Assembly: GCF_001619615.1 (NCBI RefSeq)
Contig: NZ_LQQP01000009.1
Coordinates: 62,001 to 126,000, forward strand
DNA: 64,000 nt
Source: Microbacterium sp. T32
GTDB lineage: Bacteria; Actinomycetota; Actinomycetes; Actinomycetales; Microbacteriaceae
Reading direction: 5' to 3'
Made by a program: the position numbers and the translations under genes. Each line of letters begins with the position of its first letter. Position 1 is the first letter of the stretch. A model generated the notes under the pieces. That model was not told where the DNA came from. It searched no databases and saw only the letters and a program-made list of their open reading frames with translations. Positions 41,788 through 50,682 of the stretch are shown piece by piece.

Positions 41788-43182
41788 TCAGAGGCGCGTC
41801 CAGGCCTCGGTGAGGACGGAGCGGAGGATCTGTTCGATCTCGTCGAATTCCGATGGACCGATGGTGAGCGGCGGAGCGAGCTGGATCACGGGGTCGCCGC
41901 GGTCGTCGGCGCGGCAGTACAGCCCGGCGTCGTACAGCGCCTTCGAGAGGAAGCCGCGCAGCAGCCGCTCGGACTCGTCGTCGTCGAAGGTCTCCTTGGT
42001 GACCTTGTCCTTGACGAGTTCGATGCCGAAGAAATACCCGTCGCCGCGCACGTCGCCGACGATCGGGAGGTCGAGGAGCTTCTCGAGCGTCGAGCGGAAG
42101 ACGGGGGAGTTCGTGCGGACGTTCTCGAGCAGCCCTTCCTCCTCGAACACGTCGAGGTTCTCCATCGCGACGGCGGACGAGACGGGGTGGCCGCCGAACG
42201 TGTAGCCGTGCGGGAACGAAGCGTCGCCGTGCGCGAACGGCTCGTACACGCGGTCGCTCACGATCGTGCCGCCGAGCGGCGAGTACCCGCTGGTGACGGC
42301 CTTGGCGAACGTGATCATGTCGGGCTGGTAGTCGTACGCCTCCGCGCCGAAGTAGTAGCCGAGGCGGCCGAAGGCGCAGATGACCTCGTCGCTGACGAGC
42401 AGCACGTCGTACTTGTCGCAGATCTCGCGCACCCGCTGTAAGTACCCGGCCGGGGCGGGGAAGCAGCCGCCGGCGTTCTGCACGGGCTCGAGGAACACCG
42501 CGGCCACGGTCTCCGGACCCTCGAACTGGATCATCTGCTCGATGCGATCGGCCGCCCACAGGCCGAACTCCTCGGGCGTCCCGCCCCCGAAGCCGGAGTC
42601 CGCGGCGCGGTAGTAGTTCGTGTTGGGGACGCGGAAGCCGCCCGGGGTGACCGGCTCGAACATGTGCTTCATCACGGGGAGCCCGGTGATGGCGAGGGCG
42701 CCCTGCGTGGTCCCGTGGTAGGCGATCGCACGGGAGATCACCTTGTGCTTGGTGGGCTTCCCCTGGGTCTTCCAGTACTGCTTGGCGAGCTTGAACGCCG
42801 TTTCGACGGCTTCGCCGCCGCCGGTGGAGAAGAACACGTGGTTGAGGTCGCCGGGAGCGAGGTGCGCGATGCGGTCGGCCAGTTCGATCGCCGCGGGGTG
42901 CGCGTACGACCACAGCGGGAAGAACGCCAGCTCCTCGGCCTGCTTCGCGGCGGCCTGGGCGATCCGGCGGCGTCCGTGGCCCGCGTTGACGACGAAGAGG
43001 CCCGCGAGGCCGTCGATGTAGCGCTTGCCCGCGGCATCCCAGATGTGGTGCCCCTCGCCCTTGACGATGATGGGAACGCCCGGGCCCTCGGTCATGACGG
43101 ACTGGCGCGCGAAGTGCATCCAGAGGTGATCGCGCGCTTTCGTCTGGAGGTCGGACTGCAGGTCGATTTCGTGAAGCGTCAT
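41788..43182 (-). CDS. Class III aminotransferase (putrescine/omega-amino acid:pyruvate type)
   Basis: A 464-residue PLP enzyme. Pyridoxal phosphate binds Lys294 (TFAKAVTSGYSPLGG) with Asp265 (DEVICAFGRLG). It resembles SpuC-like putrescine:pyruvate and beta-alanine:pyruvate aminotransferases; the exact amine cannot be fixed. The product would be an aldehyde used by the aldehyde dehydrogenase at 44.5 kb. Its ATG overlaps the Lrp stop, and an APC permease follows, so these three act in one transport-catabolism unit. Confidence 0.87.
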   Translation of the reverse strand: MTLHEIDLQSDLQTKARDHLWMHFARQSVMTEGPGVPIIVKGEGHHIWDAAGKRYIDGLAGLFVVNAGHGRRRIAQAAAKQAEELAFFPLWSYAHPAAIELADRIAHLAPGDLNHVFFSTGGGEAVETAFKLAKQYWKTQGKPTKHKVISRAIAYHGTTQGALAITGLPVMKHMFEPVTPGGFRVPNTNYYRAADSGFGGGTPEEFGLWAADRIEQMIQFEGPETVAAVFLEPVQNAGGCFPAPAGYLQRVREICDKYDVLLVSDEVICAFGRLGYYFGAEAYDYQPDMITFAKAVTSGYSPLGGTIVSDRVYEPFAHGDASFPHGYTFGGHPVSSAVAMENLDVFEEEGLLENVRTNSPVFRSTLEKLLDLPIVGDVRGDGYFFGIELVKDKVTKETFDDDESERLLRGFLSKALYDAGLYCRADDRGDPVIQLAPPLTIGPSEFDEIEQILRSVLTEAWTRL

Positions 43183-43649
43183 CGCGTTCCCCAGTTGTAG
43201 AGCTGTCGGTGGAGTTTCAAATACACGAACGTCTCGGTCGCGACCACGTCGGGCAGCGACCGGATGCGGTCGTTCAGCAGGTCGATGAGGTCGTCGTCGC
43301 TCTCGCAGACGACCTCCACGAGGAGATCGAACGACCCGGCCGTGGACACGACGTAGATCACGCCCGGGAGCTCTGCCATCTCGGCCGCGATCACGCGGGT
43401 GTCTCCCGACACCCGGACGCCGATCATCGCCTGCCGCGCGAAGCCGAGCTGCAGGGGATCGGTGACGGCCACGATCTGCAGGACGCCGGCGTCCTGCAGC
43501 TTCTGCACACGCTGCCGGGTGGCGGTCTCGCTGAGACCCACCGCCTTGCCGATCTCGGCGTACGAGCGGCGGCCGTCTTCCTGCAGCTGCTCGACGATGG
43601 CCTTCGACACGCTGTCGAGGACCGGACGCCGTTCCGCGGAGATGCTCAT
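43179..43649 (-). CDS. Lrp/AsnC-family transcriptional regulator
   Basis: A 156-residue regulator: helix-turn-helix SYAEIGKAVGLSETATRQRVQKLQDAG and a RAM ligand-binding domain (VVSTAGSFDLLVEVVCES). It is the first gene of the Lrp-aminotransferase unit, overlaps the aminotransferase by four bases, and probably responds to an amino acid or polyamine to control this unit. Confidence 0.9.
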   Translation of the reverse strand: MSISAERRPVLDSVSKAIVEQLQEDGRRSYAEIGKAVGLSETATRQRVQKLQDAGVLQIVAVTDPLQLGFARQAMIGVRVSGDTRVIAAEMAELPGVIYVVSTAGSFDLLVEVVCESDDDLIDLLNDRIRSLPDVVATETFVYLKLHRQLYNWGTR

Positions 43650-43819
43650 GATGTGGCGACGGTATCAGCGCTCACATCGGTTACTCAATGATGAAATCGA
43701 GACTTATTACGCGGTAACACCGCGGAAACCGTCGTTCGTGGCCTCTTCGGCGTCGAAACGGGGCCGGGAGTCCCGACGCGTGTCAAGCTGGGCGGGGCGA
43801 CGAACGGGAGGGCCGCAGC
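43650..43819. promoter_or_regulatory. Divergent Lrp / HEAT-protein promoter
   Basis: A 170-nt A+T-rich spacer. It has the perfect dyad CGCGGT-AAC-ACCGCG (43710-43724) and neighbouring TTACTCAATGATGAAATCG sequence suited to Lrp binding. No -35/-10 pair is certain. Confidence 0.5.
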
Positions 43820-44545
43820 ATGGCCGACGGCGACATCACGGCGGGTCTTCGGACGGCACTGGAGCGGGACGACGCGTCGCTGCGCCTGCGCGCGGCGATG
43901 GATGCCGGGACCCGCCCGAACGACGCGTTCATCGCCGTGCTGGTGGATCGCTGCGCCGTCGAGCCGGACTTCTTCGTCCGTGACATGCTCACGTGGGCGC
44001 TGACGCGGCACGACCCCGAACTCGTCGTCGCCGCGATCGTGCCCGAACTGGGATCGCCGTTCCCCCAGGCCCGCAGCCAGGGCCTGCACACGCTGTCGAA
44101 GATCGGCGACCCGGCCACGTGGTCGGCGATCACCCCCGCCCTGCTTCACGACGAGGAGACCGCCGTGGCGCGCGCGGCGTGGCGGGCGGCGGCGGGACTC
44201 GTGCCGGACGCCGAGCGGGCCGCCCTCGCCGGCGCGCTTGCACGTCACCTCGGTCAGGGCGACATCGAGACGCGCCGCAGCCTCAGCCGCGCGTTCGTCA
44301 TGATCGGCGAGGAGGCGCGGGCCGCGGTCGACGCGGCGGCGGAGTCGGACGACGAGGCCGTTCGCGTGCACGCCCTCGCGACGCGGGCGCTGATGGACGA
44401 TCCGGATGCCGGTTTCGAGGGCGCCGTCGACTACGCGCGGCGCGTGAACGCCCAGCGCAACGCGCCGGACGCCCCGGCTGCGGGTACGGATGCGGAACAG
44501 CCGACGCCGGACGCCCCCGAGGAGACGGGGACGCCCGACGCCTGA
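43820..44545 (+). CDS. HEAT-repeat domain protein
   Basis: A 241-residue helical-repeat protein. Successive repeats such as LVVAAIVPELGSPFPQARSQGLHTL and WSAITPALLHDEETAVARAAWRAA match HEAT/PBS-lyase-like repeats. The C-terminal 40 residues are Pro/Ala/Asp-rich and disordered. It should be a scaffold or adaptor, without enzymatic residues. A GGGAGGG ribosome site precedes the ATG. It stands alone, reading against the surrounding catabolic genes and convergent with the aminobutyraldehyde dehydrogenase gene, 6 nt apart. Confidence 0.8.
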   Translation: MADGDITAGLRTALERDDASLRLRAAMDAGTRPNDAFIAVLVDRCAVEPDFFVRDMLTWALTRHDPELVVAAIVPELGSPFPQARSQGLHTLSKIGDPATWSAITPALLHDEETAVARAAWRAAAGLVPDAERAALAGALARHLGQGDIETRRSLSRAFVMIGEEARAAVDAAAESDDEAVRVHALATRALMDDPDAGFEGAVDYARRVNAQRNAPDAPAAGTDAEQPTPDAPEETGTPDA

Positions 44546-44551
44546 GCCGCG

Positions 44552-45976
44552 TCAGGCCAGGCTCGACATCACGTGCTTGAGGCGCGTGTAGTCCTCGAAG
44601 CCGTAGACCGAGAGGTCTTTGCCGTAGCCGGAGTGCTTGAACCCGCCGTGCGGCATGTCCGACACGAACGGGATGTGGGCGTTGATCCACACGCACCCGA
44701 AGTCGAGGTCGCGGCTGAACCGCAGCGCGCGGCCGTGCTCGCGGGTCCAGACGGATGCCGCGAGCGCGTACGGCACGCCGTTCGCCATCTCGAGCGCCTC
44801 GGCGTCGTCCTCGAACGCCTGTACCGCGAGGACGGGACCGAACACCTCCTGCTGCACCAGTTCGTCGTCCTGGCGGAGGCCCGTGACGATCGTGGGCGCG
44901 AAGAAGCAGCCGGTGTCGCCGACGCGATGTCCGCCGGTCGCGACGCGCGCGTGCGGCGGCAGGCGATCGACGAAGCCCTGCACCCGGGCGAGCTGGTCGG
45001 GGTTGTTCACCGGACCGAAGAAGGCGTCGGGATCGTCCGGTGCGCCCACCTTCACGCTCTCCGCGACGTACGCCACCAGACGCTCGACGAGGGCGTCGTG
45101 CAGCGACGCGTGCACGAGCACGCGGGTCGCGGCCGTGCAGTCCTGCCCGGCGTTGAAGAAGGCCGCCTGCGCGATCCCGGCGGTCGCGGCATCCAGGTCG
45201 GCATCCGGGAAGACGATCGCGGGCGCCTTGCCGCCGAGCTCGAGGTGCACGCGCTTCACCTGCCGCGCCGCCGACTCCGCGACCTGCATGCCCGCGCGCA
45301 CCGACCCGGTGATCGCCACGAGCTGCGGGGTGGGGTGCTCCACGAGCGCCCGACCGGTCTCGCGATCGCCGAGGACGACGTTGAGCACGCCCGCCGGGAG
45401 GATCTCCGCGGCGAGCTCGGCCAGCCGCAGGGTCGTCTGCGGCGTCGTCTCGCTGGGCTTCAGCACGACGGTGTTCCCCGCCGCGATCGCCGGCGCGATC
45501 TTCCAGATCGCCATGTTGAGCGGATAGTTCCACGGCGTCACCTGCGCCACGACGCCGATGGGCTCGCGCCGCACGTACGACGTGAACCCCTCGGCGTACT
45601 CCGCGGCCGCGCGGCCGTCGAGGTCGCGCGCGGCGCCGGCGAAGAAGCGCAGCTGGTCGACCGACTGGTCGATCTCGTCGGCGACGAGCGTCACGCGGGG
45701 CTTCCCGGTGTCCTCGGACTCCAGGTCGGCGAACTCCTCCGCGTGGTCGGCGAGCGCGTCGGCCAGGCGGAAGAGCGCGAGCTGGCGCGCGGCCGGGGTC
45801 GTCAGCCGCCACGACGCGAAGGCCCGGGATGCCGCCTGGAACGCGGCATCCACCTCCTCCTCGGTCGAGCACGGAGCCTGGGCGTACACCTCGCCGGTCA
45901 CGGGGCTCACGAGGTCGAGCAGCCGCCCGGTCGACGGCGTGAGGACGCCGTCGACCAGGTTCGTCAACGTCTTCAC
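44552..45976 (-). CDS. Aminobutyraldehyde dehydrogenase-like ALDH
   Basis: A 474-residue ALDH with Asn150, Lys173, Glu246 (ELGGK) and nucleophile Cys280 in FNAGQDCTAA. The whole sequence, including IWKIAPAIAAGNTVVLKPS, fits gamma-aminobutyraldehyde dehydrogenases (PatD-like), which turn the putrescine-derived aldehyde into GABA. It overlaps the upstream aminotransferase gene by four bases; together with mmsA these form an operon for amine and beta-amino-acid breakdown. Confidence 0.85.
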   Translation of the reverse strand: MKTLTNLVDGVLTPSTGRLLDLVSPVTGEVYAQAPCSTEEEVDAAFQAASRAFASWRLTTPAARQLALFRLADALADHAEEFADLESEDTGKPRVTLVADEIDQSVDQLRFFAGAARDLDGRAAAEYAEGFTSYVRREPIGVVAQVTPWNYPLNMAIWKIAPAIAAGNTVVLKPSETTPQTTLRLAELAAEILPAGVLNVVLGDRETGRALVEHPTPQLVAITGSVRAGMQVAESAARQVKRVHLELGGKAPAIVFPDADLDAATAGIAQAAFFNAGQDCTAATRVLVHASLHDALVERLVAYVAESVKVGAPDDPDAFFGPVNNPDQLARVQGFVDRLPPHARVATGGHRVGDTGCFFAPTIVTGLRQDDELVQQEVFGPVLAVQAFEDDAEALEMANGVPYALAASVWTREHGRALRFSRDLDFGCVWINAHIPFVSDMPHGGFKHSGYGKDLSVYGFEDYTRLKHVMSSLA

Positions 45977-47346
45977 GCCGCGGCCGCCTCATCGGCGAAA
46001 CCGTCGGCGACGGACAGGGCCTCGTCGATGATGTCGAGGCCGCGGACGAGCTCGTCCTCGGTGATCACCAGCGGCGGGGCGACGTGCACGCGGTTGAAGT
46101 GCGTGAACGGCCACAGCCCGGCCTTCTTGCACGCCGCGGCGAACGCGGCCATCGGAGCGGCGTCGGCTCCCGCAGCGTTGAACGGCACGAGCGGCTCGCG
46201 CGTCTCGCGGTCGCGCACGAGCTCGATCGCCCAGAAGAGGCCCCGGCCGCGCACCTCGCCGACCGACGGGTGCTTCTCGGCCATCTCCCGCAGGCGCGGA
46301 CCGACGACGCGCTCGCCGAGGTCGCGCACGCGCGCGAGGATCCCGTCGCGACGGAACACCTCGAACGTTGCGATGCCGGGCGCGCACGCGAGCGGGTGGC
46401 CCGAGTACGTCAGGCCGCCCGGGAACGTCACGGTGTCGAAGTGGTGGGCGATGGCATCCGAGATCACCACTCCGCCGAGCGGCACGTAGCCGGAGTTGAC
46501 GCCCTTGGCGAAGGTGATGAGGTCGGGCACCACGTCGAACGCGTCGACCGCGAACCACTCGCCGATCCGGCCGAAACCGACCATGACCTCGTCGGCGATG
46601 TAGACGATGCCGTACTTGTCGCACAGGGCGCGGACGCCGGGCAGGTAGCCGGGCGGCGGCACCAGCACGCCGTTGGTGCCGACCACGGTCTCGAGGATGA
46701 TCGCGCCGATCGTCGACGCGCCCTCGAGGATGATCGTCTGCTCGAGGTGCTCGAGCGCGCGGGCGGTCTCCTCCTCCTCGGATGCCGAGTGGAAGGCCGA
46801 GCGGTAGGCGTACGGGCCGAAGAAGTGCACGACCGAGGCGTCCGCGGGCTCGTTCGCCCAGCGGCGCGGGTCGCCGGTGAGGGTGATCGCCGTGGAGGTG
46901 TTGCCGTGGTAGCTGCGGTACATCGCGAGCACCTTGCGCTTGCCCGTGACCAGGCGCGCCATGCGGACCGCGTTCTCGTTGGCATCCGCTCCGCCGTTGG
47001 TGAAGAACACCTTCGAGAAGCCCTCGGGCGCGACTTCGGCGATGAGCCGCGCGAGCTCGCCGCGCGTGCCGTTGGCCATCGCGGGCTGGATCGTGGCGAG
47101 CTCGCCCGCCTGCCGCTGGATGGCGGCGACGAGGTCGGGATGCTGGTGGCCGAGGTTCAGGTTCACCAGCTGCGACGAGAAGTCGAGGTAGCCGTTGCCG
47201 GCGTAGTCCCAGAACGTCGCGCCCTCGCCGCCGGCGATGGGCAGCGGGTCGATGAGCGCCTGGGCGCTCCAGGAGTGGAAGACGTGCGCGCGGTCGTCGG
47301 CGCGGACCTGCGCGTCGGCGGCGAGGTCGGGGGAGGTGAGCGTCAT
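45973..47346 (-). CDS. Class III aminotransferase (omega-amino acid type)
   Basis: A 457-residue PLP enzyme with Lys281 (TFAKGVNSGYVPLGG) and Asp252 (DEVMVGFGRIGEWF). It resembles omega-amino acid:pyruvate and related aminotransferases acting on beta-alanine or GABA. It is the middle gene of mmsA-aminotransferase-ALDH; 28 nt follow mmsA. If the substrate is beta-alanine, the product malonate semialdehyde is what MmsA uses. It is not close to the other aminotransferase of this region (41.8 kb). Confidence 0.87.
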   Translation of the reverse strand: MTLTSPDLAADAQVRADDRAHVFHSWSAQALIDPLPIAGGEGATFWDYAGNGYLDFSSQLVNLNLGHQHPDLVAAIQRQAGELATIQPAMANGTRGELARLIAEVAPEGFSKVFFTNGGADANENAVRMARLVTGKRKVLAMYRSYHGNTSTAITLTGDPRRWANEPADASVVHFFGPYAYRSAFHSASEEEETARALEHLEQTIILEGASTIGAIILETVVGTNGVLVPPPGYLPGVRALCDKYGIVYIADEVMVGFGRIGEWFAVDAFDVVPDLITFAKGVNSGYVPLGGVVISDAIAHHFDTVTFPGGLTYSGHPLACAPGIATFEVFRRDGILARVRDLGERVVGPRLREMAEKHPSVGEVRGRGLFWAIELVRDRETREPLVPFNAAGADAAPMAAFAAACKKAGLWPFTHFNRVHVAPPLVITEDELVRGLDIIDEALSVADGFADEAAAA

Positions 47347-47374
47347 GATGCGTTCCTTTCCGGATGCCGTGCGG

Positions 47375-48862
47375 TCAGTGGTTGCTCGGGAAGCCGAGGC
47401 TGATCTGGCTCTCGCTCGGGTCGGGCCAGCGGGTCGTGACGACCTTGCTGCGGGTGTAGAAGTGGATCGATTCCGGCCCGTAGATGTGCGAGTCGCCGAA
47501 CAGCGAGTTGCGCCACCCGCCGAACGAGAACGCGCCGACCGGGACGGGGATCGGCACGTTGACGCCGACCATGCCGACCTCGATGTCGAACTCGAACTGG
47601 CGTGCCGTGCCGCCGTCGCGCGTGAACACCGCGGTGCCGTTGGCGAAGGGGCTGGAGTTGATGAGTGCCACGGCCTCGTCGTAGGTCTTCACGCGGACGA
47701 CCGAGAGCACGGGTCCGAAGATCTCGTCGTCGTACACCTTCATGCCCGGGGCGACGCGGTCGACGAGCGAGACGCCGATGAAGAAGCCGTCGCCCTCGAA
47801 CTGCTGCGTGGTGCCGTCGACGACGACCTCGGCGCCCTCGGCGGCGGCCCCCGTGACGTACGAGGCGACCTTGTCGCGGTGTTCGCGCGTGATGAGCGGA
47901 CCCATCTCGCTCGTGGCATCCGTGCCGGGGCCGATCTTCAAGCCCTGGATGCGGGATGCCACCTTCTCGACGAGCGCATCGGCGACGTCGTCGCCCACCG
48001 CCACGAGCACCGACACGGCCATGCAGCGCTCGCCGGCAGAGCCGTAAGCAGCCGAGACGGCGGCGTCGGCCGCGGAGTCGAGGTCGGCGTCGGGCATGAC
48101 GACCATGTGGTTCTTGGCCCCGCCGAGGGCCTGCACGCGCTTGCCGTTCTCGGCGGCGCGCGAGTAGATCGATTTCGCGATCGGCGTCGAGCCGACGAAG
48201 CTCACCGCGCGGACGTCGGGGGAGTCCAGCAGCGCGTCGACCGCGACCTTGTCGCCGTGCACGACGTTGAGCACGCCGGCCGGGAGACCCGCCTCCTCGA
48301 ACAGCGTGGCGAGGAAGAGCGACGCCGACGGGTCCTTCTCGCTCGGCTTCAGGACGACGGTGTTGCCGCACGCGATCGCCGAGGCGGTCATCCACAGCGG
48401 CACCATGACCGGGAAGTTGAACGGCGTGATGGCCGCGACGACGCCGACCGGCTGCTTCACGGAGTGCACGTCGACGCCGCGGCTGACCTGCTCGGCGTGC
48501 TCGCCCTTCAGCAGGTGCACGAGACCGGCGGCGAACTCGACGTTCTCGATGCCGCGGCTGATCTCGCCCTTGGCGTCCGAGAGCACCTTGCCGTGCTCGG
48601 CGGTGATGATGGCGGCGAGCTCGTCGGTGCGCTCGACGAGGAGGTGGCGGAGGCGGAAGAACACGTCGGCGCGCTTGATGAGGCTCGTCGCCCGCCACGC
48701 GGGAAGGGCGGCCTTGGCGGCGGCGATGGCCTCGTCGACCTCGGCGGTGGTCGCGAACGCGACCTGCGCCTGGACGCGTCCGGTGGCCGGGTCGAACACG
48801 TCGCCCGTCCGCTCCGCGGCACCGCGGGCTTCGCCGTTGATGTGGTGGTGGATGACGGTCAT
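47375..48862 (-). CDS. mmsA: CoA-acylating methylmalonate/malonate-semialdehyde dehydrogenase
   Basis: A 495-residue CoA-dependent ALDH. The family hallmark is kept: QALGGAKNHMVVMPDAD, where the general-base Glu of other ALDHs is missing, with Cys280 in SAGERCMAVS and Asn149 (TPFNFP). MmsA turns methylmalonate semialdehyde into propionyl-CoA, or malonate semialdehyde into acetyl-CoA. A GAGGAGG ribosome site sets the start. It leads an operon with an aminotransferase and an ALDH, and a PucR regulator is divergent. Confidence 0.92.
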   Translation of the reverse strand: MTVIHHHINGEARGAAERTGDVFDPATGRVQAQVAFATTAEVDEAIAAAKAALPAWRATSLIKRADVFFRLRHLLVERTDELAAIITAEHGKVLSDAKGEISRGIENVEFAAGLVHLLKGEHAEQVSRGVDVHSVKQPVGVVAAITPFNFPVMVPLWMTASAIACGNTVVLKPSEKDPSASLFLATLFEEAGLPAGVLNVVHGDKVAVDALLDSPDVRAVSFVGSTPIAKSIYSRAAENGKRVQALGGAKNHMVVMPDADLDSAADAAVSAAYGSAGERCMAVSVLVAVGDDVADALVEKVASRIQGLKIGPGTDATSEMGPLITREHRDKVASYVTGAAAEGAEVVVDGTTQQFEGDGFFIGVSLVDRVAPGMKVYDDEIFGPVLSVVRVKTYDEAVALINSSPFANGTAVFTRDGGTARQFEFDIEVGMVGVNVPIPVPVGAFSFGGWRNSLFGDSHIYGPESIHFYTRSKVVTTRWPDPSESQISLGFPSNH

Positions 48863-48962
48863 GCGGATCCTCCTCGAGATTCCCGGCCGTCCGGACAGAT
48901 CGACCGGGAGCGCCGTAGGGTGTTCACTGCCGATTCTGCGGCACGGGGAGGGGCTGGCGCGC
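48863..48962. promoter_or_regulatory. Divergent mmsA/PucR promoter
   Basis: A 100-nt spacer between divergent starts. TAGGGT (48917-48922) is a plausible -10 for the PucR gene with a short leader and GGGGAGGGG ribosome site. No clear dyad is visible. Confidence 0.45.
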
Positions 48963-50618
48963 ATGGCTGATCGTCGCGAAGAACGTCCGGACCGGACAGA
49001 TCGTCCGGATGCCGCGGATGCCGTGCTCGACCGCGGGCTCCCCACGCTCGCCGAGGTGCTCGAGTCGCCGGCGCTGAGCGCGGGAGCGCCCGAGGTGCTC
49101 GTCGGCGGCGACGCGTTGTCGACGCCCGTGCGGTGGGTGCACGTGTCGGACAGTCCCGGAGTCGCGCGGCTCCTCGAGGGCGGCGAGCTGCTCCTGACGA
49201 CGGCGTCCGCGTGGCCGGCCGAACCGGCGGACCTCCGCGCCCTCGTCGCCGAGTTCGTCCGCGCGGGCCTGGTCGGGATCGTCATCGAGCTCGGCGCGCA
49301 CTACCGTTACGTCCCCGCCGTCGTGGTTCAGGCCGCAACCGCCGCGGGTCTCGCGCTCATCGCCCTGCACCGCGAGATCAAGTTCGTCTCCGTCACCGAG
49401 CAGGTGCACCGGCGCATCATCGACGACCAGACCGCCGCCCTGCGCGCCCGCGACGAGGTGCGCACACTCTTCACCTCCCTCGCGCTCCGCGGGGCGCCCG
49501 CCGACTACGTCGTCGAACGCCTCGCCCACACGCTCCGCGCCCCCGTCGTCCTGGAGTCGCTCGCGCACGAGGTCATCGTCGCCGAACTCGCGGATGCCAC
49601 TCCCGCGGTGCTCGACGACTGGCAGGAGCGGTCGCGCCGGTTCGGCGACGACGGCGACGACGGCCGCTCCATCGTGCCCGTCGAAGCCCGCGGCATCCGC
49701 TGGGCGACGCTCGTGGCCCTCGCGGGGCCCGGGCATCCGGCGGGGCGTCGCGCGGTGCTCGAGCAGGGCGCGACCGCGCTCGCGCTCGGGCGCCTGGCCG
49801 ACCCGGACGGCGACGACTGGGCGCGCCTCGGCCGTCGGCGGCTCATGGACGCGCTCCTCGGCGGACGCTACGGCTCGGCGGAAGAGGTGGTCGCCCTGCT
49901 CGGTGCCGCGGGCGTGGATCTCGGCCGGGCCGCCCTCTTCGGTCTCGCGACCGACGGCGCCACGGTCGCCGCCGTCGAGGCCGCGGCGTCCGAGCTCGGC
50001 GGCCGCGCCCTGTGCGGAACGCCTCGCGGGTCCACCGAGCGAGCGGCGGGATGGATGCCGGTCCTCGCGGCTCTTCCCTCGTCGACGACGTTCGCCGGAG
50101 CGGCCGCCGACCGCTTTCTCGCGCGCTCGCGCGGCGACGGGCCGCCGGCGCGCCTGTCCGTCGGCCCCCGCGTGGAGGGGGCGACGGACGAAGCCGCCGT
50201 GCCGCGTCTGCTCGATTCCCTCGAGCAGGCGCTGGATCTCGCGGAAGTGGGCGATCTGCCGGAGGGTGAGGTGCACTGGGTCGTGCGGCATCCGCTCGTC
50301 CGGTTCGTCTCCGCGCTGCGCGGCGACCACCGTCTGCTCGAGCACGGCGAGAACCTCCTCGCCCCGATCCTCGCCGCCCCGCCGGCGCGGCGCCGCGACC
50401 TGCTCGCGGCCCTGTCCGCGATGGTGGCGCACCCCGGTAATCGCACGGCCGCCGCCGCGGCGGCCCACGTCTCGCGCTCCGTGTTCTACCAGCGCCTCGA
50501 TCTCGCGGAGCGCGTGCTCGGCGTCGACCTCGACGACGGTGAGGTCCTCGCTGCTCTCCACCTCGCACTCGTCGTGCATCGCGCCCACCGCTCTCCCGGG
50601 GCGGTGGACGCACGATGA
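48963..50618 (+). CDS. PucR-family transcriptional regulator
   Basis: A 551-residue regulator: N-terminal PucR sensor domain (LPTLAEVLESPALSAG to about residue 150), a central GGDEF-like region, and a C-terminal helix-turn-helix (HPGNRTAAAAAAHVSRSVFYQRL). Such proteins control purine, amine or GABA catabolism. It is divergent from the mmsA operon, its likely target. The ATG shown follows a GGGGAGGGG site; a longer open frame into mmsA is rejected. Confidence 0.88.
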   Translation: MADRREERPDRTDRPDAADAVLDRGLPTLAEVLESPALSAGAPEVLVGGDALSTPVRWVHVSDSPGVARLLEGGELLLTTASAWPAEPADLRALVAEFVRAGLVGIVIELGAHYRYVPAVVVQAATAAGLALIALHREIKFVSVTEQVHRRIIDDQTAALRARDEVRTLFTSLALRGAPADYVVERLAHTLRAPVVLESLAHEVIVAELADATPAVLDDWQERSRRFGDDGDDGRSIVPVEARGIRWATLVALAGPGHPAGRRAVLEQGATALALGRLADPDGDDWARLGRRRLMDALLGGRYGSAEEVVALLGAAGVDLGRAALFGLATDGATVAAVEAAASELGGRALCGTPRGSTERAAGWMPVLAALPSSTTFAGAAADRFLARSRGDGPPARLSVGPRVEGATDEAAVPRLLDSLEQALDLAEVGDLPEGEVHWVVRHPLVRFVSALRGDHRLLEHGENLLAPILAAPPARRRDLLAALSAMVAHPGNRTAAAAAAHVSRSVFYQRLDLAERVLGVDLDDGEVLAALHLALVVHRAHRSPGAVDAR

Positions 50619-50682
50619 GCGGGCGGGCTCGCCGGGTCGACGCGCCCGACCGATACGATGGCCCGAACGGGCAGGGGCAGGC

